Assembly: GCA_029942245.1 (NCBI GenBank)
Contig: JAOZTN010000020.1
Coordinates: 1 to 38,282, forward strand
Direction: 5' to 3'
Origin: B18-G4 sp003648575
GTDB lineage: Bacteria > Bacteroidota > Bacteroidia > Bacteroidales > B18-G4
Length of the DNA: 38,282 nucleotides
Shown: one piece after another, positions 8,586-16,547 of the stretch
How the letters are laid out: every line of letters starts with the position of its first letter
Numbering within the stretch: the first letter of the stretch is position 1
Notes under the pieces: model-generated
Told to the model about the DNA's origin: nothing
Database searches by the model: none
Seen by the model: the letters and a program-made list of their open reading frames with translations, nothing else
Program-made: the position numbers and the translations under genes

Positions 8586-8810
8586 ACAAGTTATAATGTT
8601 TGACTGCTCTTTTTAATATTACACATGAAAACGAAGAAGCCCTATAAATATTCTAATTATTATCATATACATTAGAGAAGTCATACGCAATTTTCATGAT
8701 TTTGTGTCACTTTCTGATGTTGAAGTGAAAAAAGTGATTCTGGTGCTGACTTTGCTCTATAAGCTTGCTTACCCTGCTTGTTTCGCCATTTCTGTCTTCA
8801 AAAAAAAAGT

Positions 8811-8818
8811 TATATTTG
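8811..8818 (+). promoter_or_regulatory. Candidate -7 promoter element TATATTTG
   Basis: TATATTTG matches the Bacteroidota TAnnTTTG -7 box, 24 bases before the ATG of the three-heme lipoprotein. No good TTTG stands at the expected -33 position, so support is partial. The element overlaps an imperfect FNR-like palindrome (8816-8829, right half ATCAA perfect). Confidence 0.35.
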
Positions 8819-8842
8819 TTAATATCAAATGATTTTGCTGAC

Positions 8843-9826
8843 ATGACAAAGAAACTTCTCAGTATCTCAATCATTTTCATCACTTCCTTCCTGGTGATTT
8901 GGTCATGCAAGCATGAGCCTGAGGATTTAGCCGGGCCCAATCCTCCCGGGCCTGAGCCTCAAGCTTGCGACACCCTGGATATTACATATAATGCGGATGT
9001 TTACCCGATTTTCGATCAGTACTGCGTTTTTTGTCATGGTGGAGCAATCCCTGAAGGAGGTATCGACCTGACTGATTATGAGACTGTAGCCGCACTTGCT
9101 CAAAACGGGCAACTATTAGGCTCTATGAATCATGAAACGGGGTATTCACCCATGCCAAAGGATGGAGATAAACTGGATTTCTGTCTGATCCGTACTGTTA
9201 CGATATGGGTAAATGACACCACTTTCACTACACCAGGAGATCCATGTGATCCGGATACAATTTATTTTGAACGGGACCTCCTGCCCCTGTTGCAGAGTTC
9301 CTGTGCTCAGCCCGGCTGCCATGATGCCATCACCATGGAAGATGGTGTACGTCTTACTGATTACGCTTCGGTGATTGAAACCGGCAAGGTAAAACCTTTT
9401 GACCCGGAGGGAAGCGATATGTATGAAAATGTTATAGAAACGGATCCTGATAAGCGTATGCCTCCTCCCCCGGCAAGCCCGTGGACACAGGAGAACACTG
9501 ATATCCTTTACACCTGGATCGCGCAGGGGGCGCAAAACCTCTTTTGCGATGAGGAGGAGTGTGATACCACAAATGTAACATATACTGCACCTGTGAGCGG
9601 CATCATCCAAAAGCATTGCCTGGGTTGCCATAATGATAGCAATCCCCTGGGAGGCCTGAGTTTACAGGGATACAATAATGTGGTTACTGTGGCTTCCGAT
9701 GGCAGGTTGCTCGGTACTGTCAGGCATGAATCCGGCTATCCGGCCATGCCGAAAAACTCATCGAAATTATCGGATTGTAAAATCCGTCAACTTGAAATCT
9801 GGACTGCAAATGGAACACCGCAATAA
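8843..9826 (+). CDS. Three-heme cytochrome c lipoprotein
   Basis: A 327-residue lipoprotein starting at ATG 8843; an upstream in-frame ATG at 8765 would prepend an unlikely leader. The signal peptide MTKKLLSISIIFITSFL ends in a lipobox, VIWSC. The mature protein contains three homologous segments, each with one heme motif: YCVFCH, SCAQPGCH (CX4CH) and HCLGCH. Each is followed by a glycine-rich turn and by a line such as GGIDLTDYETV, and two are followed by HETGYSPMPKDG. The pattern is that of the planctomycete-type/DUF-like monoheme modules common in Bacteroidota surface cytochromes. It is probably anchored in the outer membrane or periplasm as an electron carrier. It overlaps the next gene, a single-module paralogue, by 17 bases. 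Confidence 0.8.
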   Translation: MTKKLLSISIIFITSFLVIWSCKHEPEDLAGPNPPGPEPQACDTLDITYNADVYPIFDQYCVFCHGGAIPEGGIDLTDYETVAALAQNGQLLGSMNHETGYSPMPKDGDKLDFCLIRTVTIWVNDTTFTTPGDPCDPDTIYFERDLLPLLQSSCAQPGCHDAITMEDGVRLTDYASVIETGKVKPFDPEGSDMYENVIETDPDKRMPPPPASPWTQENTDILYTWIAQGAQNLFCDEEECDTTNVTYTAPVSGIIQKHCLGCHNDSNPLGGLSLQGYNNVVTVASDGRLLGTVRHESGYPAMPKNSSKLSDCKIRQLEIWTANGTPQ

Positions 9827-10214
9827 AATAAGAATACTGGCCGGCTTCTTGGGCATTCCGTTCTTGGTATTGACAATATCAGGATGTTATTACGATAATG
9901 AAGAATACCTGTACCCGGCAAGCGCTGAATGTGTAACTGATAATATGTCCTACTCAACGGATGTATGGCCTGTGATCAGCTCAACATGCACGGGCTGCCA
10001 TGGTGGAGCTTCCCCTGCAGGAGGGATTACACTTGAGAATTATACCGATGTTTCAGCTGCCGGGGCAATAGGAGCAGGCAATTATGGCAGCCTTTATGGC
10101 ACCATTAGCCATGCATCAGGGAATTCACCCATGCCGAAGAATGGGGATAAGCTTTCAGATTGTACTATAGCCAAGATCAAGGCATGGATCGATCAGGGTG
10201 CTCAGGACAATTAA
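9810..10214 (+). CDS. Single-heme cytochrome c lipoprotein
   Basis: A 134-residue lipoprotein. I place the start at ATG 9810 because it gives the signal peptide KIRILAGFLGIPFLVLTISG ending in the lipobox cysteine of ISGC; the longer frame from 9678 would not. One heme motif is present, TCTGCHGGASPAGG. After it come the same conserved lines as in the preceding gene (ITLENYTDV and HASGNSPMPKNGDKLSDC), so this is a one-module relative of the three-heme lipoprotein and probably arose by duplication. It overlaps that gene by 17 bases, indicating coupled expression. The likely role is electron transfer at the cell envelope. Confidence 0.8.
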   Translation: MEHRNKIRILAGFLGIPFLVLTISGCYYDNEEYLYPASAECVTDNMSYSTDVWPVISSTCTGCHGGASPAGGITLENYTDVSAAGAIGAGNYGSLYGTISHASGNSPMPKNGDKLSDCTIAKIKAWIDQGAQDN

Positions 10215-10256
10215 TTTACAATTTAGAGTATACAGTATACAACTTGAAATTTGAGT
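10215..10256. repeat. Degenerate heptamer tandem block (6 units)
   Basis: Directly after the TAA of the single-heme lipoprotein, 42 bases divide into tttacaa, tttagag, tatacag, tatacaa, cttgaaa, tttgagt. It ends two bases before the ATG of the OB-fold gene, so it forms the whole spacer. Confidence 0.6.
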
Positions 10257-10258
10257 TT

Positions 10259-10699
10259 ATGAAACGATGGATGAAAATAATTGCTGCCCTTTTCCTGATA
10301 GGGATACTGGCAGCTTTGTATGTCTGGTTTTTTGTGTATAACAAAGCTCACAGGGATTATGAAAAGGCGAAGCCGGATCAGGTCCTGGCGGCAGAAGATC
10401 TTTTTAATAAGTACGGAAATGATAGAGCCCTTGCAGATAGCCTGTACACAGGGATGGTGGTACAGATTAATGGTGCACTTGATAAAGTGGAATTTGCTGA
10501 TTCCATCTTGATCGCCATATTTGTGTACGATCAGGGGATGTTTGGAGATGAAGGGATTCGATGTGTTATGCTGCCAAACCATTATGATGGTTTGAGGGCC
10601 ATTGGCCCTGGCGATCCGATCATAATAAAAGGCTATTGCACCGGATATAATGACACCGATGTGATCATTGAAAAAGCTTCGATCGTAAAGGAAGATTAA
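10259..10699 (+). CDS. Membrane-anchored OB-fold protein (tRNA_anti-like)
   Basis: A 146-residue protein starting at ATG 10259. The N-terminal transmembrane segment (KIIAALFLIGILAALYVWFF) anchors it, and the remaining 115 or so residues look like a small OB-fold of the tRNA_anti-like type. Visible strands are LYTGMVVQINGALDKVEF, ILIAIFVYDQ, GIRCVMLP and the closing DPIIIKGYCTGYNDTDVIIE. Proteins of this type are common in Bacteroidota beside YceI proteins and cytochromes, and their function is not established. It sits in the same-strand run of cytochrome lipoproteins, YceI and DUF5777 barrel, suggesting a shared envelope role. Confidence 0.7.
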   Translation: MKRWMKIIAALFLIGILAALYVWFFVYNKAHRDYEKAKPDQVLAAEDLFNKYGNDRALADSLYTGMVVQINGALDKVEFADSILIAIFVYDQGMFGDEGIRCVMLPNHYDGLRAIGPGDPIIIKGYCTGYNDTDVIIEKASIVKED

Positions 10700-10702
10700 A
10701 CT

Positions 10703-10744
10703 AATTAGGGGTGTTGAGTGTTAATTATGAACATTAATCATAAA
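10703..10744. repeat. Degenerate heptamer tandem block (weak)
   Basis: Four bases after the TAA of the OB-fold gene, the sequence divides into aattagg, ggtgttg, agtgtta, attatga, acattaa, tcataaa. Only the second and third units are clearly alike (RGTGTTR), so this is the weakest of the six blocks. Confidence 0.35.
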
Positions 10745-10756
10745 AACACATAAGCA

Positions 10757-11314
10757 ATGAAGAAAAATATCAGCGTAATGATCCTGGCCTTATTGGTAAC
10801 TGCAACTGCTTTCGGACAGAACTATGTGACAAAGACAGGCCACATAAAATTTTACTCAGAAACCCCTATTGAAACTATTGAGGCACATAACCATGCCGTG
10901 AATTCAGCCATTAATCCTGAATCCGGCGATTTTGTTTTTAAAGTGCTTGTCAAATCCTTTGAGTTTGAAAAAGCCCTCATGCAGGAGCATTTCAATGAAA
11001 ATTATATGGAGTCGGACAAATACCCGAATGCCGTTTTTAAAGGCAAAATAGCCAATGTTGCAGATATTGATTTTGCAAAAGACGGAACCTATGATGCAGT
11101 TGTAAAAGGCGACCTGAGCATTCATGGCGTGACAAAGGCTGTGGAAGAAAAGGGAACCTTTACCGTGAAAGATGGAAAGATCCAGGGCCGGAGTGTATTC
11201 AATGTGCCACTGGAGGATTATGAGATCAAAGTGCCCGGAGCTGTGAAAAAACAAATCTCCGAAAGCATTGAAATTAGTGTTGATGTAATGCTTGAGGAGG
11301 TTCAAAACCCATAA
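10757..11314 (+). CDS. YceI family periplasmic lipid-binding protein
   Basis: A 185-residue exported protein with signal peptide MKKNISVMILALLVTATAFG. The mature part fits the YceI lipocalin-like fold: GHIKFYSETPIETIEAHNHAV, EFEKALMQEHFNENYMESDKYP, the central DLSIHGVTKAVEEKG and the final VPLEDYEIKVPGAV. YceI proteins bind isoprenoid quinones or other polyisoprenoids in the periplasm. Its place between an OB-fold protein and a DUF5777 barrel next to many c-type cytochromes fits a role in handling quinone-like molecules or a related envelope step, which is inference. The downstream barrel gene begins six bases after its stop, so they are co-transcribed. Confidence 0.9.
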   Translation: MKKNISVMILALLVTATAFGQNYVTKTGHIKFYSETPIETIEAHNHAVNSAINPESGDFVFKVLVKSFEFEKALMQEHFNENYMESDKYPNAVFKGKIANVADIDFAKDGTYDAVVKGDLSIHGVTKAVEEKGTFTVKDGKIQGRSVFNVPLEDYEIKVPGAVKKQISESIEISVDVMLEEVQNP

Positions 11315-11320
11315 CCTCAC

Positions 11321-12217
11321 ATGATCAAAAGATGCTTAATCTTGTGCCTGGCTGTATTTTTTGCAGCTACGGCACAGGTTTTTTCCCAGGATGACCTGAT
11401 GGACTTGTTCGGGGAAGAAGAACCCCAAACCGAATTCGCTTATGCAAGCTTTAAATCAACCCGAATCTGTATCGGACAGTCCATCGAAAACCCACCTAAT
11501 GGCAACCTTATCTTTGTTGTTTCCCATCACTTTGGGACCATAAACCAGGGCTTCTATGAATTCTTTGGCCTGGACCAGGCCACTACCCGCATAGGGTTCG
11601 AGTATGGAATAAATGATTGGATTGCCATCGGTATTGGCCGTAGCACACTCAAAAAGACCTTTGATGGTTTTGCAAAGATCAAGATTCTGCGGCAAAGCAG
11701 TGGTGCCAGAAATATGCCCGTATCAGTATCTTACTTCGGAAGCACTGCCATCAATAGCTTGAAATGGCAGGATCCCGACAGGCAAAACTACTTTACATCC
11801 AGGATGTCCTATGCTCATCAAATCCTGATCGCAAGGAAGTTTAGCAATGCGCTTACTTTTCAACTGATGCCCACACTCATTCACAGGAATCTCGTTGAAA
11901 GGGACGTGGACGAAAATGATGTTTTCTCGATAGGTGCAGGAGGAAGGGTGAAGATTTCCAACAGGGTATCCATCAACGCTGAGTATTATTACCTCATACC
12001 CGGACAAACGGCCGACGATTATTATAACACCTTTACCATAGGTTTTGATATTGAGACCGGCGGACATATTTTCCAATTGTTTGCCACAAATGGCCGGGGT
12101 GCCATCGAAGAGTACTATATCCCACAATCGAGCGGTTCATGGCTGAATGGCGACATACACATCGGTTTTAATATCACAAGAAGCTTTACTGTAAAGCAGC
12201 CCAGGCGTAAACCCTAA
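11321..12217 (+). CDS. DUF5777 family outer-membrane beta-barrel protein
   Basis: A 298-residue protein with signal peptide MIKRCLILCLAVFFAATAQVFS. The mature part is beta-rich and carries DUF5777-type markers: FVVSHHFGTINQGF, IGFEYGINDWIAIGIG, AHQILIARKFSNALTFQLMP and the C-terminal WLNGDIHIGFNITRSFTV. It is clearly paralogous to the protein at 19668-20537, sharing the ARKF, H-x-FQ and W-x-x-GD-x-x-x-GF-x-ITR motifs. A single-pore barrel or scaffold in the outer membrane is likely; the biochemical function is unknown. Its stop overlaps, tail to tail, the stop of ccsA on the other strand by four bases. Confidence 0.8.
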   Translation: MIKRCLILCLAVFFAATAQVFSQDDLMDLFGEEEPQTEFAYASFKSTRICIGQSIENPPNGNLIFVVSHHFGTINQGFYEFFGLDQATTRIGFEYGINDWIAIGIGRSTLKKTFDGFAKIKILRQSSGARNMPVSVSYFGSTAINSLKWQDPDRQNYFTSRMSYAHQILIARKFSNALTFQLMPTLIHRNLVERDVDENDVFSIGAGGRVKISNRVSINAEYYYLIPGQTADDYYNTFTIGFDIETGGHIFQLFATNGRGAIEEYYIPQSSGSWLNGDIHIGFNITRSFTVKQPRRKP

Positions 12218-13011
12218 CTTGAGTAAACATGAACACTTGACTGCGCCGACGGCAGGTAGTTGACACCAAACCAGCAGATGAGGATAGTGATAAAGGCAAA
12301 TACAACAATCCAGAGCGCGGTCTTATGTGATTGTTTTTTTCTCAACCTCATGTGTATATATAAGAGGTATGCCAACCAGGTAATGAAGGCCCAGGTCTCT
12401 TTGGGATCCCAGGTCCAGTAATGTCCCCAGGCTTCTTTGGCCCAAAGGGCGCCAAAGAGTAATCCAAAGGTCAGAAAGGCAAAGCCAATATAAATGATGT
12501 TATCTGCCATGAGCATCACACGCTCGATGTCCTTTCCTTTATAATTAAGATATAATCCCCATACTCCGATCAGGAATGAAAAGCCTAAAAATGCATAACC
12601 AATGATGTAAACGATCACGTGAGGAATGAACCACGGGCTTTGCAGCGCCGGCATCAGGGTTTTGTCGAAGGTGTCCGGGTTGAGATAATTAAGGAAGAGG
12701 AACAGCAAGGCCATCAGGATGGTGTATGCCAGCATGAGAGGAAGTTTCCAGCGGTAATGCAGCACGATTCCTATGCTGGCTATAAATACGCCATACCAGA
12801 GCCGGGTTTCGGCCAATGTACGGAAGGGCGGCCTCTCAAGGCTCACCCACAGGCTGATGGTAAAGGTGAGCACGGCGGCCAATCCAAGGAAAAGGAATAT
12901 ACCGATCAACTTATGGAAAATAGACTTCCTGGGGGTTGCCAGCATGATCAGGGCCAGTGACCAGAATACAGTTGCCAGGAGTAAATATGTAGGATAATCT
13001 AACCAGGTCAT
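12214..13011 (-). CDS. ccsA: Cytochrome c biogenesis protein CcsA (System II)
   Basis: A 265-residue integral membrane protein with about eight hydrophobic segments. It contains the tryptophan-rich heme-handling motif WGHYWTWDPKETWAFITW (the WWD domain) near residue 180, and histidines in flanking segments that can ligate heme. CcsA, with its partner ResB/CcsB, carries heme across the membrane and attaches it to CXXCH motifs in the periplasm. Its ATG overlaps the stop of the upstream resB gene as ATGA, so the pair is translationally coupled. The position next to multiheme cytochromes explains the need for System II here. The family assignment is firm; ccsA and ccsB names are used inconsistently between organisms. 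Confidence 0.9.
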   Translation of the reverse strand: MTWLDYPTYLLLATVFWSLALIMLATPRKSIFHKLIGIFLFLGLAAVLTFTISLWVSLERPPFRTLAETRLWYGVFIASIGIVLHYRWKLPLMLAYTILMALLFLFLNYLNPDTFDKTLMPALQSPWFIPHVIVYIIGYAFLGFSFLIGVWGLYLNYKGKDIERVMLMADNIIYIGFAFLTFGLLFGALWAKEAWGHYWTWDPKETWAFITWLAYLLYIHMRLRKKQSHKTALWIVVFAFITILICWFGVNYLPSAQSSVHVYSS

Positions 13012-14261
13012 GCTTTTTTCGTTTTAATTCTACCTTTTCCCATCCAGAGTAAGTACAGTGTGCCAAACAGTATCATGAAGATACCCACATAGACCACCGG
13101 CAGCCATGGATCACGTACGAGTTCGATAACACTTCTTTCCGACCATCGGCCCAGGAGTTCATCATAACCTACCTGGTATACTTTCCAGCCATCTATGCTC
13201 AGGGGTTTATTCACCTCGATATAGAAATCTTCATACTCATCCAAGGTATGGTAGATCCTGATATCGGAAGAATATTCTTTTGGCCGAACCTGTGTCATGG
13301 CTACCGACAGCTCATTGTTAAGAGTGAGATAGCTGGCAGGGACATTAAAGCTGCCATCCGACACCCATCCCTCCACAGTCTGGCCGCTCTGTTCATCTGT
13401 AGCTACTATATAAACGGCATGTGATCCTCCGGGGACGCTGGTAGTATCATAAATATCATCGTATTTCCTGGCTTTGTCTATATATTTTTCAAAGCTCAGG
13501 CTATAGTTTTCAAGCTCTGCTGTTGTTCCTTCCTTAACAGTAGCCAGTTTGCCGCCTTTTTCCATCTGCAGCATGAAATCGGCATTTCGCATCAGTCCCA
13601 CCTGCGGTTCATATTCTTCTATTGTAAAGTCGAGAAGCTGCATGCCGAAGCTCATATTATAAGCTTGTCCATGACTGTCGTAAGCGGTGGTCACCGGGTG
13701 CTTCATTTCCAGCTGCATGCTCAGCCGCCACATGTCGGCACTTCCCAATGATGCAGCAACCACTACGATCCATAAGCCGGTATGGTTCAGGAGGAAAGCA
13801 ATATTTTTAATGCTAAAAGTACGTGCCCGGCGGACAATAGTAAAGCCAAGCACAACCAGCAAATATAGGGCACTCATTAGATAGGGCCAGCTACTTATTA
13901 CGTGAGTGAGGCCGAGGCTATCGATCAGTCGCGGATCTTCCATATTTCCACCCTGAGAAATAAATCCGAGCAGGAGCACCATTAGTGTAAAAGCAGAGAT
14001 CGAGGCGATGGCGGCCTTCGGGCTCGACAGCCACTTGACAATTGGATGCTTGATCAGGCTGTGAACCAGGAAAAAATAGATGATAAATATAACGATGATG
14101 GCAATATTCACCGGCCAGGCGGGCATACGTATGCCGCCCCCGCTAATTAGCTCGACAAGAAATCCTGTCAGTAGGATGAAAAATGCAATCAGGAAACTTT
14201 CACGGTATCCCCAGGGGTATTGCCAGAGTTTGGCCTTTTGCTTTGGTTTGTTGTTGCTCAT
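13008..14261 (-). CDS. resB: Cytochrome c biogenesis protein ResB (CcsB/Ccs1 partner)
   Basis: A 417-residue membrane protein with an N-terminal cluster of about three to four transmembrane segments, a large periplasmic part rich in beta strands (about residues 170-370) and a last transmembrane segment near residue 390 (WLPVVYVGIFMILFGTLYLLWM). The segment HPVTTAYDSHGQAYNMSFGMQLLDFTIEEY and the C-terminal SIDGWKVYQVGYD are ResB-like. With CcsA it forms the System II heme ligation complex. Overlap with ccsA by four bases supports one functional unit. Some length variation is normal for this family. Confidence 0.85.
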   Translation of the reverse strand: MSNNKPKQKAKLWQYPWGYRESFLIAFFILLTGFLVELISGGGIRMPAWPVNIAIIVIFIIYFFLVHSLIKHPIVKWLSSPKAAIASISAFTLMVLLLGFISQGGNMEDPRLIDSLGLTHVISSWPYLMSALYLLVVLGFTIVRRARTFSIKNIAFLLNHTGLWIVVVAASLGSADMWRLSMQLEMKHPVTTAYDSHGQAYNMSFGMQLLDFTIEEYEPQVGLMRNADFMLQMEKGGKLATVKEGTTAELENYSLSFEKYIDKARKYDDIYDTTSVPGGSHAVYIVATDEQSGQTVEGWVSDGSFNVPASYLTLNNELSVAMTQVRPKEYSSDIRIYHTLDEYEDFYIEVNKPLSIDGWKVYQVGYDELLGRWSERSVIELVRDPWLPVVYVGIFMILFGTLYLLWMGKGRIKTKKA

Positions 14262-14316
14262 TAGCTTAGTTATAGCCCGACAAATGTAATGATTTAGACC
14301 TAATTTCGGTAATCGA

Positions 14317-15195
14317 TTACTTAATTTCTTTCTTTTTCGAACGCTTGATCATAATGAGCTGGAAAATGGCATAAAAATAATGTCCCCAAACACCCGCCAG
14401 CATGATTATCAGAGTGATGATCATCCAGAGTGGGGCAACGGGTGTCCATAGTTCACGGGAAGGCTTTTCTGCAGCGATCAACTGCTTTGGACTGGCCCAG
14501 TTGATCATGGCACTTACTTCTACATTACCATAATCGTAGTGTTCCTCCAGCCTGGCGATAACAAGCACATTCCCGGCAGAATCACCGATTACGGTGGTCG
14601 GGAAATCAATATATCCTGTTCCGTCTTCTTCAAACCAGCCGTCGGCGATCTTCATATCGCTGAACATCCTGGGCACATAGAAGTAAAAATCATCATCAGC
14701 CAGGGGCCATTCTTCATCCACACCTAAGATGATACCTTCAAACAATACCATTTTATCTTCACCATCTTTTTCGAAGCTTATGCTTACGACTACATCTTTC
14801 ACCATTAATTCTTCTTCGGCTTCCCAATATTGATCGCTGCCTTCGAAGCGGGCGGTGAAGTAAATGTATCCTTCTTCATCTTTTGGGTAATCTATTGTCC
14901 CTTCATGGATATTCATTTCTGCGATCCCGTTAGCATCACTGATAGCCTCTCCCAGATGTATCGTTTCTTCGCCATCGGTCAGCATAAATTGCACTGGCAG
15001 CCCTTTCACGAAATACTCCCCTTCATCATTGTCGGAGGTGATCGTTGTGATCAAGGACCTGCTCATATCATTGTATTTCCAGGTGCTGAATTCCATGTAT
15101 ATATCACCCGGTTCATCATCCTGGGCGAATAATGCTTGGCTGAACAGGGTACCGGTCAGGATGACCAGCAAGGTATATGTGAGTATCTTTTTCAT
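14317..15195 (-). CDS. Exported protein with C-terminal membrane anchor, function unknown
   Basis: A 292-residue protein with a signal peptide (residues 1-24, ending near ALFAQ), a periplasmic region of about 210 residues rich in Asp and Glu that looks beta-sandwich-like (two similar stretches around FVKGLPVQFMLTDGEETIHL and YIYFTARFEGSDQYWEAEEE), and a C-terminal transmembrane helix (WMIITLIIMLAGVWGHYFYA) followed by a basic tail. No heme motif is present. I do not recognise the family. It lies between the resB/ccsA pair and the NrfD gene in one transcription unit, so it may be an assembly or structural subunit of the same membrane complex. Confidence 0.75.
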   Translation of the reverse strand: MKKILTYTLLVILTGTLFSQALFAQDDEPGDIYMEFSTWKYNDMSRSLITTITSDNDEGEYFVKGLPVQFMLTDGEETIHLGEAISDANGIAEMNIHEGTIDYPKDEEGYIYFTARFEGSDQYWEAEEELMVKDVVVSISFEKDGEDKMVLFEGIILGVDEEWPLADDDFYFYVPRMFSDMKIADGWFEEDGTGYIDFPTTVIGDSAGNVLVIARLEEHYDYGNVEVSAMINWASPKQLIAAEKPSRELWTPVAPLWMIITLIIMLAGVWGHYFYAIFQLIMIKRSKKKEIK

Positions 15196-15224
15196 ATCAA
15201 GAAAGTTTTCTCATGAATACTGGC

Positions 15225-16544
15225 TTATAAGATCTCCTGTCTTTTCTTTTTCTCCTTTTCTTCAGAAACCGGGATGATGGGAATGAATCTGGAGCCAACG
15301 GTGAAAGCGAGGCAGAAAGCAGCAACACCGGCAATGCTCAATGCCCACTCTACCCATGTACCGGAATATGAAACCCAGTCTATCCGTGCATCCTGTATCG
15401 GAATATAGGGTGATTCGAGGGTGGGAATCACAATAAGGTAGCGGTTCAGCCACAAGGCGATCACGACAACAACAGCTGTGATCGTAATCATGTTAATGGT
15501 CCTAAACCTGGGTACCCCAACCACAATGAGCGGCATGAGCACCCCAATGTAGTTGGCAAAAATGAACATCCAGAAATATTTGTCCATGAGGAGACCAATG
15601 AGAAGCTCATCATTTATCTGTGATCCGTACCATTTGGTGAGGTACTCGCTGAAGGTGAAATATCCAAAAAAAGCTGCCAGAATGAGCATCAGGATCCCGA
15701 TATTCACAAAATGTTTCCGGGTCAGATACTTTTCCAGTTTATAGATCTTTCTGAATATCCACATGGCAATTACCAGCACCGCTGTTCCGGAGAAAACGGC
15801 CGCGATTACGAAGTAAGGTCCGAAGATAGTACTTCTCCATCCCGGCTGCAGCGTTACACTGAAAATCCAGGCCAGTACTGAGTAAACAATAATAGCGATG
15901 GCAATTACCATCACTGCCATAATATCTGTAGCATTGTTTAGTCTTCTTTGCTGTTCGGGTGTTCCGGTATATCCAAGGGCTAACCAGCTATACAGTTTTT
16001 TTCTCCATCTGGAGATTTTCAATTCCTTGAAATCCCGCAGTGCTGCAATATCCCTGAGCACAGAAAGGTAAAGGAAGATAACACAGCCGATGATATCAGT
16101 GGAAATGGCGATAACATCCCATGTAATTGGTGATTGTATCCTGCCAAATAAGATCAGGTATGGCAGCCTGTCTAGCCTTCCGATACAAAGTAAAATATAT
16201 AATGGGCCTATGAACAGGGCAATGATGGTGATAAATTCTGCCATACGGATCACCGGCTTTCGCCATGAGGTTCTGAAAAGATGCAACGTCCCTGATACCA
16301 GGGCTCCTGCATAACTGATCCCCATAAAAAATATGAAGTTTACGATATAGATTCCCCAGACTACATTATCACGCATACCGGTAACGATATGGCCCTGGGT
16401 TATTTGAACATATAGGGCATAGAGGCCCCAGAGGATCAGAAGCACAAGGAAGACGATCCAGATATAGAATATTGTTCCGGGCCTTTCAACCTGTTCGCGG
16501 AATTCTCTTAACTTGTCAAAACTGGCAGTATTTTTTGATTCCAT
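15225..16544 (-). CDS. nrfD: NrfD/PsrC-type membrane quinol subunit
   Basis: A 439-residue polytopic membrane protein with about ten transmembrane segments. It matches the NrfD/polysulfide-reductase subunit C family: VWGIYIVNFIFFMGISYAGA, then RKPVIRMAEFITIIALFIGPL, the charged WGSQINDELL loop and a final segment ending in FTVGSRFIPIIP. NrfD proteins oxidise or reduce menaquinone and pass electrons to an Fe-S partner. The gene follows the TAT Fe-S gene with only three bases between them, so they form the core of a quinol-oxidising module. Unlike classic Nrf, Psr or ACIII clusters, no molybdopterin or NrfA subunit is seen nearby. The gene symbol denotes the family. Confidence 0.85.
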   Translation of the reverse strand: MESKNTASFDKLREFREQVERPGTIFYIWIVFLVLLILWGLYALYVQITQGHIVTGMRDNVVWGIYIVNFIFFMGISYAGALVSGTLHLFRTSWRKPVIRMAEFITIIALFIGPLYILLCIGRLDRLPYLILFGRIQSPITWDVIAISTDIIGCVIFLYLSVLRDIAALRDFKELKISRWRKKLYSWLALGYTGTPEQQRRLNNATDIMAVMVIAIAIIVYSVLAWIFSVTLQPGWRSTIFGPYFVIAAVFSGTAVLVIAMWIFRKIYKLEKYLTRKHFVNIGILMLILAAFFGYFTFSEYLTKWYGSQINDELLIGLLMDKYFWMFIFANYIGVLMPLIVVGVPRFRTINMITITAVVVVIALWLNRYLIVIPTLESPYIPIQDARIDWVSYSGTWVEWALSIAGVAAFCLAFTVGSRFIPIIPVSEEKEKKKRQEIL

Positions 16545-16547
16545 ATC

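Noticed and set aside
8690..8705. attttcatga upstream of the three-heme gene and again at 22112-22121 upstream of the six-heme gene, as a shared operator
   Set aside because: Ten A/T-rich bases shared between two spacers is weak, and no consistent dyad surrounds them.
8707..8940. 77-residue minus-strand frame beside the PqqD gene as a possible precursor peptide
   Set aside because: It overlaps the signal peptide of the three-heme lipoprotein, has no leader/core pattern, and looks like a shadow frame.
9146..9631. 161-residue minus-strand frame inside the three-heme lipoprotein gene
   Set aside because: Shadow of the real plus-strand gene, which has a signal peptide and three heme motifs.
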